Assembly (NCBI GenBank): GCA_022266195.1
Contig: WHVY01000001.1
Span: 6,696,001-6,760,000, forward strand
Direction: 5' to 3'
Length of the DNA: 64,000 nucleotides
Source: Tetranychus cinnabarinus
Lineage: Eukaryota; Arthropoda; Arachnida; Trombidiformes; Tetranychidae
Below are positions 37,245 to 47,737 of this stretch, piece by piece. The notes beneath the pieces were generated by a model. It saw nothing but the letters and a program-made list of their open reading frames with translations, was not told the DNA's origin and made no database searches. Position 1 is the stretch's first letter. Every line of letters starts with the position of its first letter. Both the position numbers and the translations under genes were made by a program.

Positions 37245-37362
37245 GAAAATGAGTTTTGGTCATTTGAACGCGGTTTTGTTGTTATGAAAATTCTGTGACT
37301 TTACAGTCAGCCGGTTTTACTCTTTTGAATTCTGGTTTTGTTCATATGAAAGTTGGTTCTAA
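37230..37362. repeat. 21-bp minisatellite
   Basis: Five diverged units of about 21 bases with the form GGTTTTGTTNATATGAAAATT: starting near 37232, 37253, 37274, then after an 18-20 base interruption containing the small palindrome GACTTTACAGTC, 37315 and 37336. It lies between the break-point inverted repeat and the next foldback element. Confidence 0.6.
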
Positions 37363-37442
37363 ACAAACGAGAATGATTGTAATTTTATCAATACTTTAGC
37401 AAGAGTACTCTTTGCTGTTAGTCATATTAACTACCCAAGATA

Positions 37443-38142
37443 CAGGGTGTAAATGTCAAATACGCGGTTTCGAATCGCTAATAACTTTTTTGTCCTTTAT
37501 CCGATTTCGAAATTTTTTTCGATTATATGTAGTCAAATAGTTAAAATTTTGTTCATAATAGTTCGTGAATTTATATGATTACCTTTAGGGCGACACATTT
37601 CGCCCCAAAGTCAAAAAAGTTGATTTTCGCTTCGAAAATTGTCGAATTCAGAAATTTTTTATGCCAGGATTCAAGATAGGAAAATTAAAAAATCAGTCAA
37701 TTCTAATCGTGCAAATAGCGAATGATTAGATTTTTCAGGCGTAAATACTATGATAAGAAAACTTAGACCAATCCAAAATAAAATGCCAATGTTCAATAAG
37801 CGTTTTGTCTACCTTCAAGATCCGATATTTTTCGAAGTCAGAATCGTACAACTACAAAGTGGACATCATTCGATAGATAATTTTTCGGTCAATTTTTTGC
37901 GCCAAAAATTTTCATGAAACTTTGAAACTTTGACTATTTTTGTGGTGGTTAGCGGCAAAAACCAACTTTTTCGACTTTGCAGTGAAATTTCTGCCCCTAA
38001 AGGTAATCATATAAATTCACGAACTATAATGAACAAAATTTTAACTATTCGGCTACATATAATCGAAAAAAATTTTGAAATCGGACAAAGGACGAAAAAG
38101 TTATTAGCGATTCAAAACCGCGTATTTGACATTTACACCCTG
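37443..38142. mobile_element. TA-flanked foldback/MITE (about 700 bp)
   Basis: Ends CAGGGTGTAAATGTCAAATA and its reverse complement, flanked by TA on each side (37441-37442 and 38143-38144). The inverted arms extend roughly 200 bases each with about one mismatch in ten or fewer. TA target duplication and CAGGGTGT-type ends are typical of Tc1/mariner-derived non-autonomous elements. The centre has no transposase frame. A 77-codon open frame at 37930-38163 is within the right arm and is not a gene. Confidence 0.85.
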
Positions 38143-38396
38143 TATAACATTAGGAAAATGTAATTGGTGGAATTTTTAGAAGATTGATAATCAATTGATA
38201 AATTGATAAAAGTAACTTGGCAACACTATTCAACACAATAATTTGGTTGAAGTAAATAAATATTTTGTGAATACTTATTTAAATCTAAAGTGCGAAGCAA
38301 TTGTTGGATATTAACATTTAGTTCATGTGATAATCACGTTTGAGCGTTTGAGGAATATTTTTCCTATGTAAAAAGATATTCATTGTTAATCAAAAC

Positions 38397-40049
38397 ATGT
38401 TGTGCTCAAAATTTAAAACATCATGTTTGGTGATGTTTATCATCTGCTTGCTTGAATCAAGCGCAGAAATCAAACGTCCAAATGTATTGTTAATCATTGT
38501 TGATGATTTGGGATGGAATGATGTTGGTTTTACGGGCAATAAACTGATTTCAACACCAAATATCGATACCCTTGCTAAGGAAGGAGTAATTCTTTCAAAT
38601 TACTATGTTTCACCAATTTGTTCACCATCTAGATCGGCTTTATTAACAGGCTTTCATCCAATTCATACAGGAATGCAGCATGATGTGATTGCCTCTGATG
38701 AGCCCTGGGGTTTGCCACAGCAGTTCAAAATATTACCACAATATCTAAAATCATTGAACTATTCAACTCATTTAATTGGCAAATGGCATCAAGGTTTCTA
38801 TTCAAAACGACATATTCCCACCAAACGAGGGTTTGATACATTCAATGGTTATTTGAGTGGAGCAACAGACTATTATGATCGAATCACTAGGTATGGATCA
38901 CAATGGGGCCTTGATTGGTATGAAAATGAAACTCCATCTGCTTCTAAATACGCATTTAACCACACAACTGACATATTGACAAGCCAAGCAATCAAATTGA
39001 TCCAATCTCGATCAAAAAACAATCCTTGGTTTATAGTAATTTCTTATCAAGCTGTCCATATTGCTAACTCGCCGAAATTGTATCAGGTTCCGATCGATTA
39101 TTTAAACCGTTTCAAGTTTATAAAAGACTTGACTATGCGATCATATGTTGCTTTGTTAGCCTCACTTGATGATTCAATCGGCACAATTTTCAATCATTTA
39201 CATAAGACTGGACAGGCCAATTCAACTCTAATAGCTTTTACCTCGGACAATGGAGCTCCAACTGGTACTCTTACTGGTAAAAATTGCAATTTAGGTGTGG
39301 GCTCTAATCAGCCTTTAAGAGGTGCCAAATATACTTTATGGGAAGGAGGCATAAAAGGTTTGTCATGGATCTGGGCTAATTGGTTGAAATCGAAGGGGAC
39401 AGTATACAACGGGTTAAGTCATATAACTGACTGGACACCAACTTTATTCTCATTTGCTGGAGGTAACGAATCGAGTCTACCAGCAAATATTGATGGAATT
39501 AATTTGAGATATGCTTTGGAAGGTAATCGGAAGCGAAATAAAATTATAATGCGAAATGAACTTATTCACAATATTGACGATATCTGGAACGTTTCAGCGA
39601 TTCGAATAGACGATTATAAACTCGTCACTGGAACTGTTCTTGATGGACAGTTTGATGATTGGGTGTCAAGAAATATCACTGTTGATGAACATCTGTTGAA
39701 AAATTCAACTCCACCATTGAAAGCATCTTCGTCATGGTTTACCTTGAACCAATCTTTATACGAATTGGATAGAAAATCAATTGATCGAGAAAATGTTTTA
39801 ATTAAGATTGACTGCTTCAATCAAAACAAAACTCATTGTGATCCTGTAAAAGAGCCATGTTTATTCAATATTAAACTCGATCCATGTGAGTTTAATAACA
39901 TTGCACCAACTCACCAAACTATTGTAAATTCAATGTTGACAAGATTGGATGAGATACGAAAAACTGCCATGTATCCTGTAAACCGTCCTGGTGATCCATT
40001 ATCAGCACCCATACACCATGAGGGTTATTGGACTTGGTGGCTACCATAA
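38397..40049 (+). CDS. Arylsulfatase B-like sulfatase
   Basis: Single exon, 550 residues. Secreted/lysosomal sulfatase; ARSB-type enzymes remove 4-sulfate from N-acetylgalactosamine in chondroitin/dermatan sulfate, though several arthropod paralogues have unknown substrates. Signal peptide about 1-23. Metal-binding DD in VLLIIVDDLGWNDVG (Asp36-Asp37), formylglycine site Cys75 in CSPSRSALLTG, active-site Lys129 and His131 in GKWHQGF (usually GKWHLGF), and the second metal pair in TSDNGAP. Further blocks typical of ARSB: KRGFDTFNGYLSGATDYYD and LRGAKYTLWEGG. Ends WTWWLP. Length matches human ARSB (533). It begins about 250 bases after the foldback element. It has no intron, unlike vertebrate ARSB. 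Confidence 0.94.
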   Translation: MLCSKFKTSCLVMFIICLLESSAEIKRPNVLLIIVDDLGWNDVGFTGNKLISTPNIDTLAKEGVILSNYYVSPICSPSRSALLTGFHPIHTGMQHDVIASDEPWGLPQQFKILPQYLKSLNYSTHLIGKWHQGFYSKRHIPTKRGFDTFNGYLSGATDYYDRITRYGSQWGLDWYENETPSASKYAFNHTTDILTSQAIKLIQSRSKNNPWFIVISYQAVHIANSPKLYQVPIDYLNRFKFIKDLTMRSYVALLASLDDSIGTIFNHLHKTGQANSTLIAFTSDNGAPTGTLTGKNCNLGVGSNQPLRGAKYTLWEGGIKGLSWIWANWLKSKGTVYNGLSHITDWTPTLFSFAGGNESSLPANIDGINLRYALEGNRKRNKIIMRNELIHNIDDIWNVSAIRIDDYKLVTGTVLDGQFDDWVSRNITVDEHLLKNSTPPLKASSSWFTLNQSLYELDRKSIDRENVLIKIDCFNQNKTHCDPVKEPCLFNIKLDPCEFNNIAPTHQTIVNSMLTRLDEIRKTAMYPVNRPGDPLSAPIHHEGYWTWWLP

Positions 40050-41794
40050 TCGATGACTATTTTTCAAACAACAGAACCATTAAATCACATTTTATCCAAA
40101 GAGCAATGAAGGCGAGTAAGCAGCAGCAAGAGTGAATAATTTCACCAATTAAAAGGTGTTTTTTGGATTTGAACCAACTTGAAGTTTTACTTCCTGGCCT
40201 TTTATTTTTCGAATTTGAAATAAACTTTTATTTTCTAACGATAATAGATTTTTGAAACCTCCAGAAATTGAACGACAAAATTTCAAAATTTTACGTTAAA
40301 ATAACTTTAATGTTTTTATAATATTACGACGCACTGTTATAAAGCTAACATTTTTTACGCATGCAACATGCAGAGTCATCTTTTGATACTGAAAAGAAGC
40401 ACAGCTAAAAGTTTGAAAAAGTTTAACAATTGAAATCGCGAATTGTGATTAAATAACCAACTACCATATGAAAAACCCAACTAAATCTACAGATATTTCA
40501 AAAATATATGGAAATGAAATAAAATATTTGGTGTAAAATCTCGTTCCAAGGTGAAAGTTTAAATTTGTTTTTTTATCTAAATCGGAAAGCGTATTCACAG
40601 TTCACAGCACATTTTTGATGAGCTTGAATCAGGATTTGTATTTCATTTTAAGTATTCAAAATTATCTCAGAGCAGAATTAACTTGGCTATTAGTTGGTCC
40701 TTGACCAAGAAATGGATTACTGTCAAAAAATGAAAATTTAATCCACAGAGAATCGACAATTTTCTGATCAGTGTTAACATTAAAATAAAAAGCAAATCAT
40801 TCAGAATCAATTTGAACAACAGTAAAGTAAATTATTTGATTTAACTGATAAAAAATGTCTGAATATCTTTATTACACAAAAATGAGATTTTAGTGAGCTT
40901 GACTGACAAGGGAAGGTCACGAACTGTAATATTATCTGGTTCTTAATAATGATTACATTCTTGATTACAATGGATCCTTAGGACTAACAAGTGTTTGTCA
41001 AATGCTTGACAGTAAGGTGAGAATCTAGATTGTTTTTACTTTTAAAATGAAGGCCAATTCTGTAATTAATAATTATACATTATTTAACTTCAATAGGTAC
41101 ATGTGTAATTTTCAGAAAAATGATCTATGAAGCAAAAGCGAAGCTTAAACACAGATAATCAAACTTGCTTAAAAAGCTCTAACTGTATGGAACATGTTAT
41201 TCAAATTCTTCATGTGTTTTAATAGATTTTGAAAAGGTTTCCAACGGAGATTTGTTGTACAACAAGCAACACTACGTTATTACTGCCTTGATTCAGTAAG
41301 TGATTAACAAACAAAATATTGACTTTCTTCAAAGATCCAACGGTTATTCATTTCACGAAGTTAAGGCCACCAGTTTTTATCCATGAACCTTGATTAAGTC
41401 CAAATATTTATTGTTCATTGATGAGTACAACTTGAGAGTCTATGAGAAAGAGTTAGTGCCATTGACAATGAAAACCATTGCTTTTAAATTGAAAGTGAGT
41501 GTAACGAGATGTTGAGGAAGGTAAAATGAGTGAGTTGGGTGATGGTGTGATGGTCAGAGAATTGTGAGAGAGAGAGATAATGAGATTTATTCCTATTCTC
41601 TCTAATAATCTCTTGAAGCCAGCCCTCTTCACTGTCTCCATGAAATTCGAGTCATTTTTACACAGCATTTGTAAGTTCATCTTTTCCTTTTAATTTCTCA
41701 CCCACAAATCTATTCCCATTTGTGGCTGTTAAATCCCATTCGTAATCAACTTGATTTGTTTTTGGTGTCAATTTTTGGTCAGTTATAGTTCATT
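40050..41794. other. Intergenic spacer
   Basis: AT-rich; no gene recognised on either strand. I looked specifically on the minus strand for P-loop or NKxD exons of the truncated GTPBP-like gene and found none. Confidence 0.45.
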
Positions 41795-43789
41795 ATGGAT
41801 TCGCCCATATCGACATTTTTTGAAGGAAAATGTGTTCTTGTTACAGGATTTTCTGGATTCCTTGGTAAAGTAAGTAAATACGATTCATTCTTTAAATTTT
41901 GACCTTATCAACGGAGATACAATGTACAATAACCGACTGTACTTTTGAATTAAATTTGAATCCTGTAAAATTTTTGAGACTTTGCTGGCTGATAGACAGT
42001 TAGGTAAAGTAATGATATGTCAGTTGTAATAAATCAATCTAACCATTACTACCTCAAATGTATCAAATGTTTTTGCTCAACAGTTCATAACTGATTCAAC
42101 AGCTAACACAATATTACGAGAATTGATACTGTCATGATAAACGCTTTCTTGGCACAATTAATCTGATTGATAGCTAGTTAGGTTTTTATCTGGTTCTTGC
42201 AATTTCTTGTTCTATTCAATCTGCAATAGTTTGACTGAATCTGGTTAAATTGTCTTCTCCAAATTATTTGATTCCATATTAGATCCTAGTAGCCAAGCTT
42301 ATTAAAAGCACAAGAGTGAAAAAAGTTTAATTCTTAATTAGAGACAAGAATGGTGTCAATTACAAGCAACGGACAAGCAAATTATTATCCAGATTACCTT
42401 TCACAGTAGATAAAAATGCCAATGTAAGCTATACGGACCGTGTTATACCAGTTAAAGGTGATCTGACTCATATTGGACTGGGAATCAGACAATCAGAGCT
42501 TGATATCTTAAAAAAAGAAGTTTCCATCGTATTCCATTCTGCTGCTGAGGTCAGATTCAATGTTGATTTATCGTAAGTTGAACAACTCACAACAAAAAAT
42601 AGTGAAAGCTAATAATTAGCTAATACTAACCTTTAATCTTGTGTTATAGGACAAATTATGTTCAAAATGTTGAGGGAACTACAAACCTGATCAGAATATG
42701 TCGAAATTTTGATAACATTCAAAGCTTTGTTCATTTATCATCCTTGTATTCAGCTGGTCACCAAACAGTCATAAAGGATGATCTTAAACCATTAGACTTT
42801 GGATACAAAGAAATGAAGAAATGTTTAACTAACCATTGAAAAAATCTTCAATAAGTATATATTTTAATCTTTCAAGAATAATTTATTTCCAAAATCAGTT
42901 TGAGTTAAAATATAATAAAACGAGATTTTATTGCGTTATGGAAAGCTACTGTGAGCTCAAGCTCGTTAGCCAACAAGTCATAAGTTCAATAAGTAGGTTT
43001 TTTTGTTACATTGCCTTTGTTTACTAATGAAAAAATAAATTGTTTTTTTATTTCAACTCTTTAATATAGCGGCGATTACTTGGAACTGAATGATAAGCTA
43101 AAAGAAATGGTAGCTAAATTTCCAAATTCTTATACTTTGGCAAAAAGCTCTGGCCGAGGATCTTGTTTTGCAAGAGATGGGTGACATTCCCACCGCCATT
43201 ATCCGTCCATCAATTGTTTTTGTAGCTGTTCAAGAGCCAGCTCCAGGCTGGGGTGATACCTTACAAGGTATCCAAGGAGTAACCATCTCTGCAACAACTG
43301 AACTTCTTCAGACTGTCAATTGGAATTATTGGACCCGTTTTGAGATGGTACCAGTTGATCAATGTGCTAACTTAACCATTGCCAGTGCTTGGTATATGGT
43401 TGAAAAAAGGTAAATAGCTTTTACATTTCAATGACCAAAATTTCTTTATGATGATAGAGTATTAACTTTCTAATTTTATTTTCCCATGGCCTTATCAATA
43501 GCCCAAATAAATTAAAGGTAATCAACTTTTCAACTGGACCATTCCATCCTGCCTGGACTTTTGGGCGATTTCAGCTCAGGCCCTTGATTGTGCCTCCTAA
43601 GATAAAGAAGGCGTCCATCCTTTTTCCAGTTCAAAAATTTATTTACCATACCCTTTTTGCGCTTTTCCTTGACCTTATATTCACACTTTTAGGCTATAAA
43701 AAAATGTAAGTACAGAGACCTGCCAGTAATTTAGACTCACTGGAAATAGCTTATTCACACTATTCGTCGAGCAACATAATTCATGATTA

Positions 43790-43910
43790 CAGGGTGTTAA
43801 GAAAGTTCGTGTGAGGGGCGAAATAGCAGCTTCCTAATCATAACATCAAAAAATGTATAATGCGCAGGGAAATTATTTTTTCCCCTCACACGAACTTTCT
43901 TAACACCCCG
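43790..43910. mobile_element. Short TA-flanked MITE (121 bp), nested
   Basis: Ends CAGGGTGTTAAGAAAGTTCG and its inverted partner (first base pair differs, C versus CG end), arms about 29 bases, flanked by TA at 43788-43789 and 43911-43912. Its CAGGGTGT end resembles that of the 37.4-38.1 kb element, though the rest does not. Confidence 0.82.
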
Positions 43911-43912
43911 TA

Positions 43913-44241
43913 CACTCAAACCTCTCATAATGAGACTCTCTGTGAATATCTTTTAAGCTTATTTCCACAGAAGCTATTTGAACGAATGATTTTTTGGCTT
44001 TGTTTACATCGATTATGGTACATATTTGATTTGGTTTCATTTTTACTTAACCAATAATGATTCACTCATCAACAAAAAACATGTTTAACTAATTATCAAC
44101 AATATTATTGCATTTAAAACGGCATAAATGATATAAAGAAATAAGGTAAAATCATAGGGCTACTTGATTATAAAGTCCATAGATGACTCTGATCAAAAAC
44201 TGTCTCATTATCGGAGGGTCTCATTATGAGAGGTTTGAGTG
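43913..44241. mobile_element. TA-flanked MITE (329 bp), nested and abutting
   Basis: Ends CACTCAAACCTCTCATAATG plus AGAC and inverted partner at 44217-44241, flanked by TA. It abuts the preceding 121-bp element, the two sharing the TA at 43911-43912, so one inserted at the other's target duplication. No coding content. Confidence 0.82.
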
Positions 44242-44531
44242 TATCAATTTTTCTTAATCGAGCAAATTTAACTTAAAATGTTGCTTTAAGGTGATTCCCT
44301 GAGTTTTTGGATTGATATTTTACGAAAGAAAATTAAATTAAGTTAATTAATAGCTAAAAAATCGAAATGAGATTTGGTAAAATCAAAACAAAATTTTATC
44401 TTTTTTAATAGGGACCATTGAAAAATTTAGTCTAAATTACTGGCAGGTCTCTGTATTTATTAAACCCAATACAATCTATTTTTTACCAATTCATGTAACC
44501 CAACCTTTCTTTCCCTATTTGCCAGTTTATA

Positions 44532-44765
44532 AAGGGTGTCAAATTTAATTCCAAGCAAACTGGTGGAGCTTACAATCTTTTTATCTCAAATTAAAATAGA
44601 TAAGCACAGATATCTAAAACAAAAAGCAACAAAGGTGAAGAGGGAAAATAAAGTGACCAAATGGTTTGTGTCTATGGTTTATGATATCTGTGCTTATCTA
44701 TTTTAATTTGTGATAAAAGGATAGTAAGCTCCACCAGTTTGCTTGGAATTAAATTTGACACCCTT
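44532..44765. mobile_element. TA-flanked near-perfect hairpin MITE (234 bp)
   Basis: Arms of about 80 bases starting AAGGGTGTCAAATTTAATTC are almost perfect reverse complements, leaving a loop of about 70 bases. Flanked by TA at 44530-44531 and 44766-44767. A transcript through it would form a long hairpin. Confidence 0.85.
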
Positions 44766-46158
44766 TACAAGTATGCTTGTGAATTAAATGAAGGATTGGA
44801 TCACATTGTTTTTTTCGCTTCTCATCATCATCCTTTTTTTATTCCATCTTTTGCAGTATTTGTTTCGTCTACCGTGCAACTAAATGGTCTTTCTTCCTGA
44901 TACTCACAAGTCAAGTTCAAGTAATAAATATGAAAGTCGAAGATCTTCTAAAAAATGTCTTGACGTGTATAAGATGCTATTTATCACAGCACTTTGATGC
45001 TTATTTCAAGGTGTCATAAAATAATCATGCATTCAGTTGAACACGGTTATATTAAGCAAACAATCACAAAATACCACATAAATCAATTAGATCAAATAAA
45101 AATTGCTATTACTCTTAATATTTTCAGGTTCACAATATAATAAAACAGTTGATCGTGCCTAACCTTTTTTCCGAACAGGTTAGTAAACGTAGCTATAGCT
45201 AAGTACATATTCTTTGTGAGATCGAAAGAGTTCTAATGATTGTTTGTAGTCTATCTAAGATCAGACTGAGGACAAAAAAAGTTATTTAAAAAAGCAGTGT
45301 TAACGAAATATTTCCTCCTCCCAAATAACACTCGTTTTCATGAGCGGCAGCATAGAAACCCATATAAAGGAGTTTAGATTGATTCCTATTATCTGTCCTC
45401 CTTATTTCCCTCTGTATTCCTTGTGTTTCCGCAGTGACAATTAGCTATTCTCTGATCTAAAAAGATGTCTCTGTGGCCAAAGGATCAAAACTTTAGATGA
45501 AATTGGAAGCGGAGGCAAACTTCTTAGAATGGTGGACAGGGTAGTTGTGAATGATTTTAGATTTTTTACTCAAACAATTAATGCATCAATCTATCATCAG
45601 AATACATTAAAAATAAAAAACTCTTCACTTTCATACAAAAGTGAACCATTGACTTATCGCTCTTGCATTGATCGATTGACGGATTTACTGTTAGCAATAA
45701 AAAAATAAGACATTAAGTGAATTTGATCTGTGAGTCTTCACATAAAATTTCCTAAATCATTCAACAGCCGAATGTGCTTTTAAATGAAGTAAATTATGAA
45801 ATTAATTCAAGATTTTGTACAATCAAATCAAAGTTAATTGCCAAGTTTACGCAGCCAAGTTTCTGTTGTAATATTTTTGAATATCTTCCTCGAGACAATT
45901 TTTTCGTAACAATTTGTAACCATTATCATGTTATTCGTTGACGTTATAAATAAGTTAATTTTTATAGCATCATCAATCTAGTCTATTGCTTCAGCAATCA
46001 ATTCGATTCTAGATTGTGATTAAAAGCCAATATTCAGTCAAAATAAAATCAATAATTCAAGAGCGTACAAAAAACCAGACTTGATTCAATAATGATGATG
46101 AGCGACTATTTGGCTGAGCTTTCAAATGATAATTCGATAGATCCATGGCTGCCAATTA

Positions 46159-46533
46159 CAGTATTTTTCGTTTGTAAAAGTGTACTTTTTCAAATGAAAA
46201 AGTCATAATCTCCGCACAGATTTAAGCCTCTTCAAATTTAGGCTTTTTAATTCCTTCGTTTTCAAAACAAAAAGTCCTCTTTGCAATTGAAAAAGTCCAT
46301 AGCTTCAATTCCTTAAGATACCCGATGGGCAGTTTGTGAACTTAAGCTTAGTCTCGGAGAAAAACAGCCTAAGTTCTGTCCAATTTTAGCTATCGACTTT
46401 TTCAATCGAAAAAAGGACTTTTTGTTTTGAAAACGAAGGAATTAAAAAGCTTGAATTTGAAGAAGCTTAAATCTGTGCGAAGATTATGACTTTTTCATTT
46501 GAAAAAGTACACTTTTACAAACGAAAAATACTG
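46159..46533. mobile_element. TA-flanked MITE (375 bp)
   Basis: Ends CAGTATTTTTCGTTTGTAAA and inverted partner; arms well over 60 bases with few mismatches, flanked by TA at 46157-46158 and 46534-46535. No transposase frame. Confidence 0.85.
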
Positions 46534-47737
46534 TATTTATCTGAAGACTGAAAGCTTATCAGGAGAAAAAATGAGATGGACATAAAAAACTTTAAAAGCC
46601 AACAGTTGAAAAATCCATAATATTGACCAATAGTCTTTACCAAAAAACTGATATCACTGTTAGAAAAAGATATAAAAATGAAATAAACAACATTGAGAAG
46701 CAAAAACAGATTGACTAGAATTAAAATGATAGCAATTTACAGTTGATTACCTCAAGATTGCAGTTAAGTGTCCGGAAATGTACCACAATCAGTCACAGCA
46801 GCAAAAAAAACTCACTCAAGGTTGGCTGTTTGCAAGAGTGTCCAGAAATGCAGAAACGAGTATCAATTTTCAGCAGAAAAAAAGAGCAAAATGGAAAGAT
46901 GAAGATGAACTGTATAAGATTAGGTGAAATTAATGAAAAAAAAGATGGATGAAAATTAACCTTGGATAAGAAAGGTAAAAACAAAAGTAAACTTTTCCAT
47001 CCGAAAATATCCGTTTAGCTTGTTTTTTGGCTATGAATACATTTACACAGTTTGCATAAAAGTCTGTAGCGTTACCTCAAGCCCTGGGCCATCAACAGGT
47101 CAATTTATTTTCTTATGGTTAAGTTGGTTTTTTTCCATGGCCCGGTCCTTAACCAAAATTACGGGATTTCCCCAATCATTAAAGCCCCTTTTACCTAACC
47201 TTTCCAACTACCTCCTCCTTTCTTACCTACTCAATGTAACATCTATCTTTTACCTTTCTCACTCTCATATTCATTGCCATTTCTCTTTCATCCTCCTTTG
47301 CTACCCTAAAAAAATATCTCTCTTCATCTACTCCTTCTTTACTCACTCATTATCTTTTCTCTATCATATCATAATTTCCTCTTTATCTCTTCCTCTCCTT
47401 TTTACACTTTCTCTCTCTCTCTCTTTCTCTATTAGTTTGTGTCTCTCTGTCTCACTGTCTTCCTCTCCCCTTGATCGTTTCGTTACCTGTTTTGGTAGTT
47501 TTAGGTTATGGCTAGAGTCCAGTCGATTCTTAGTTTACCTGAGTAACAGTTAAACTTTTCTATTTTATATTTACTGACTATAACAATTCTTTTAACCATT
47601 TTAACACTGTTTGTTTTTAGTTTCATCAAATTTCCTAATTTCTCTCATACACTGCGTTTTTGTTTTCATTTGAGCCTAATTTTTTAAGTTTACCTAATTT
47701 TTGTTCGAAATCTACTTAAACGAATATTAAAAATATC
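46534..47737. other. Upstream region of FAR copy B
   Basis: AT-rich then pyrimidine-rich (CT run near 47413-47435). The 177-codon open frame at 47020-47553 is Ser/Leu/Phe low-complexity read through the CT tract and is not a gene. Promoter and leader of the reductase should lie here. Confidence 0.45.

Larger units (their letters stand above)
43713..44453. mobile_element. TA-flanked MITE, outer element of a nest
   Basis: Terminal inverted repeat CAGAGACCTGCCAGTAATTT plus GACT-type continuation, 25 bases and perfect at both ends, flanked by TA (43711-43712 and 44454-44455). It landed five bases after the donor GT of FAR copy A's exon ending 43705. Two further elements sit inside it. Confidence 0.85.
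41795..45019 (+). pseudogene. Fatty acyl-CoA reductase copy A, decaying
   Basis: Would reduce fatty acyl-CoA to fatty alcohol. Exons: 41795-41869 (Rossmann GFSGFLGK), 42283-42572, 42650 to about 42839, 43070-43409, 43502-43705 and a weak last exon 44857-45019. Lesions: TAA at 42328-42330 where the paralogue has Tyr (KHIYILLR versus KKV-stop-FLIR); one extra A in the A-run at 43142-43146 shifting the frame between PNSYTLAK and ALAEDLV; and no donor after 42650 that keeps frame with the exon at 43070. Remaining sequence is clearly FAR (PGWGDTLQG, INFSTG). The final exon is separated from the rest by a transposon cluster that begins five bases into its intron and reads only loosely like a FAR C-terminus. 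The A-run change could be a sequencing error; the TAA could not be explained that way. Confidence 0.82.

Noticed and set aside
44857..45019. Independent small gene after the transposon cluster
   Set aside because: Phase matches the missing last intron of FAR copy A and the KWSF segment resembles the FAR C-terminal RQWSF, so it is treated as that pseudogene's weak last exon.
47020..47553. 177-codon open frame upstream of FAR copy B
   Set aside because: Composition is Ser/Leu/Phe/His low-complexity driven by a long pyrimidine tract, with no domain and no homologous feel; best explained as chance in CT-rich leader DNA.
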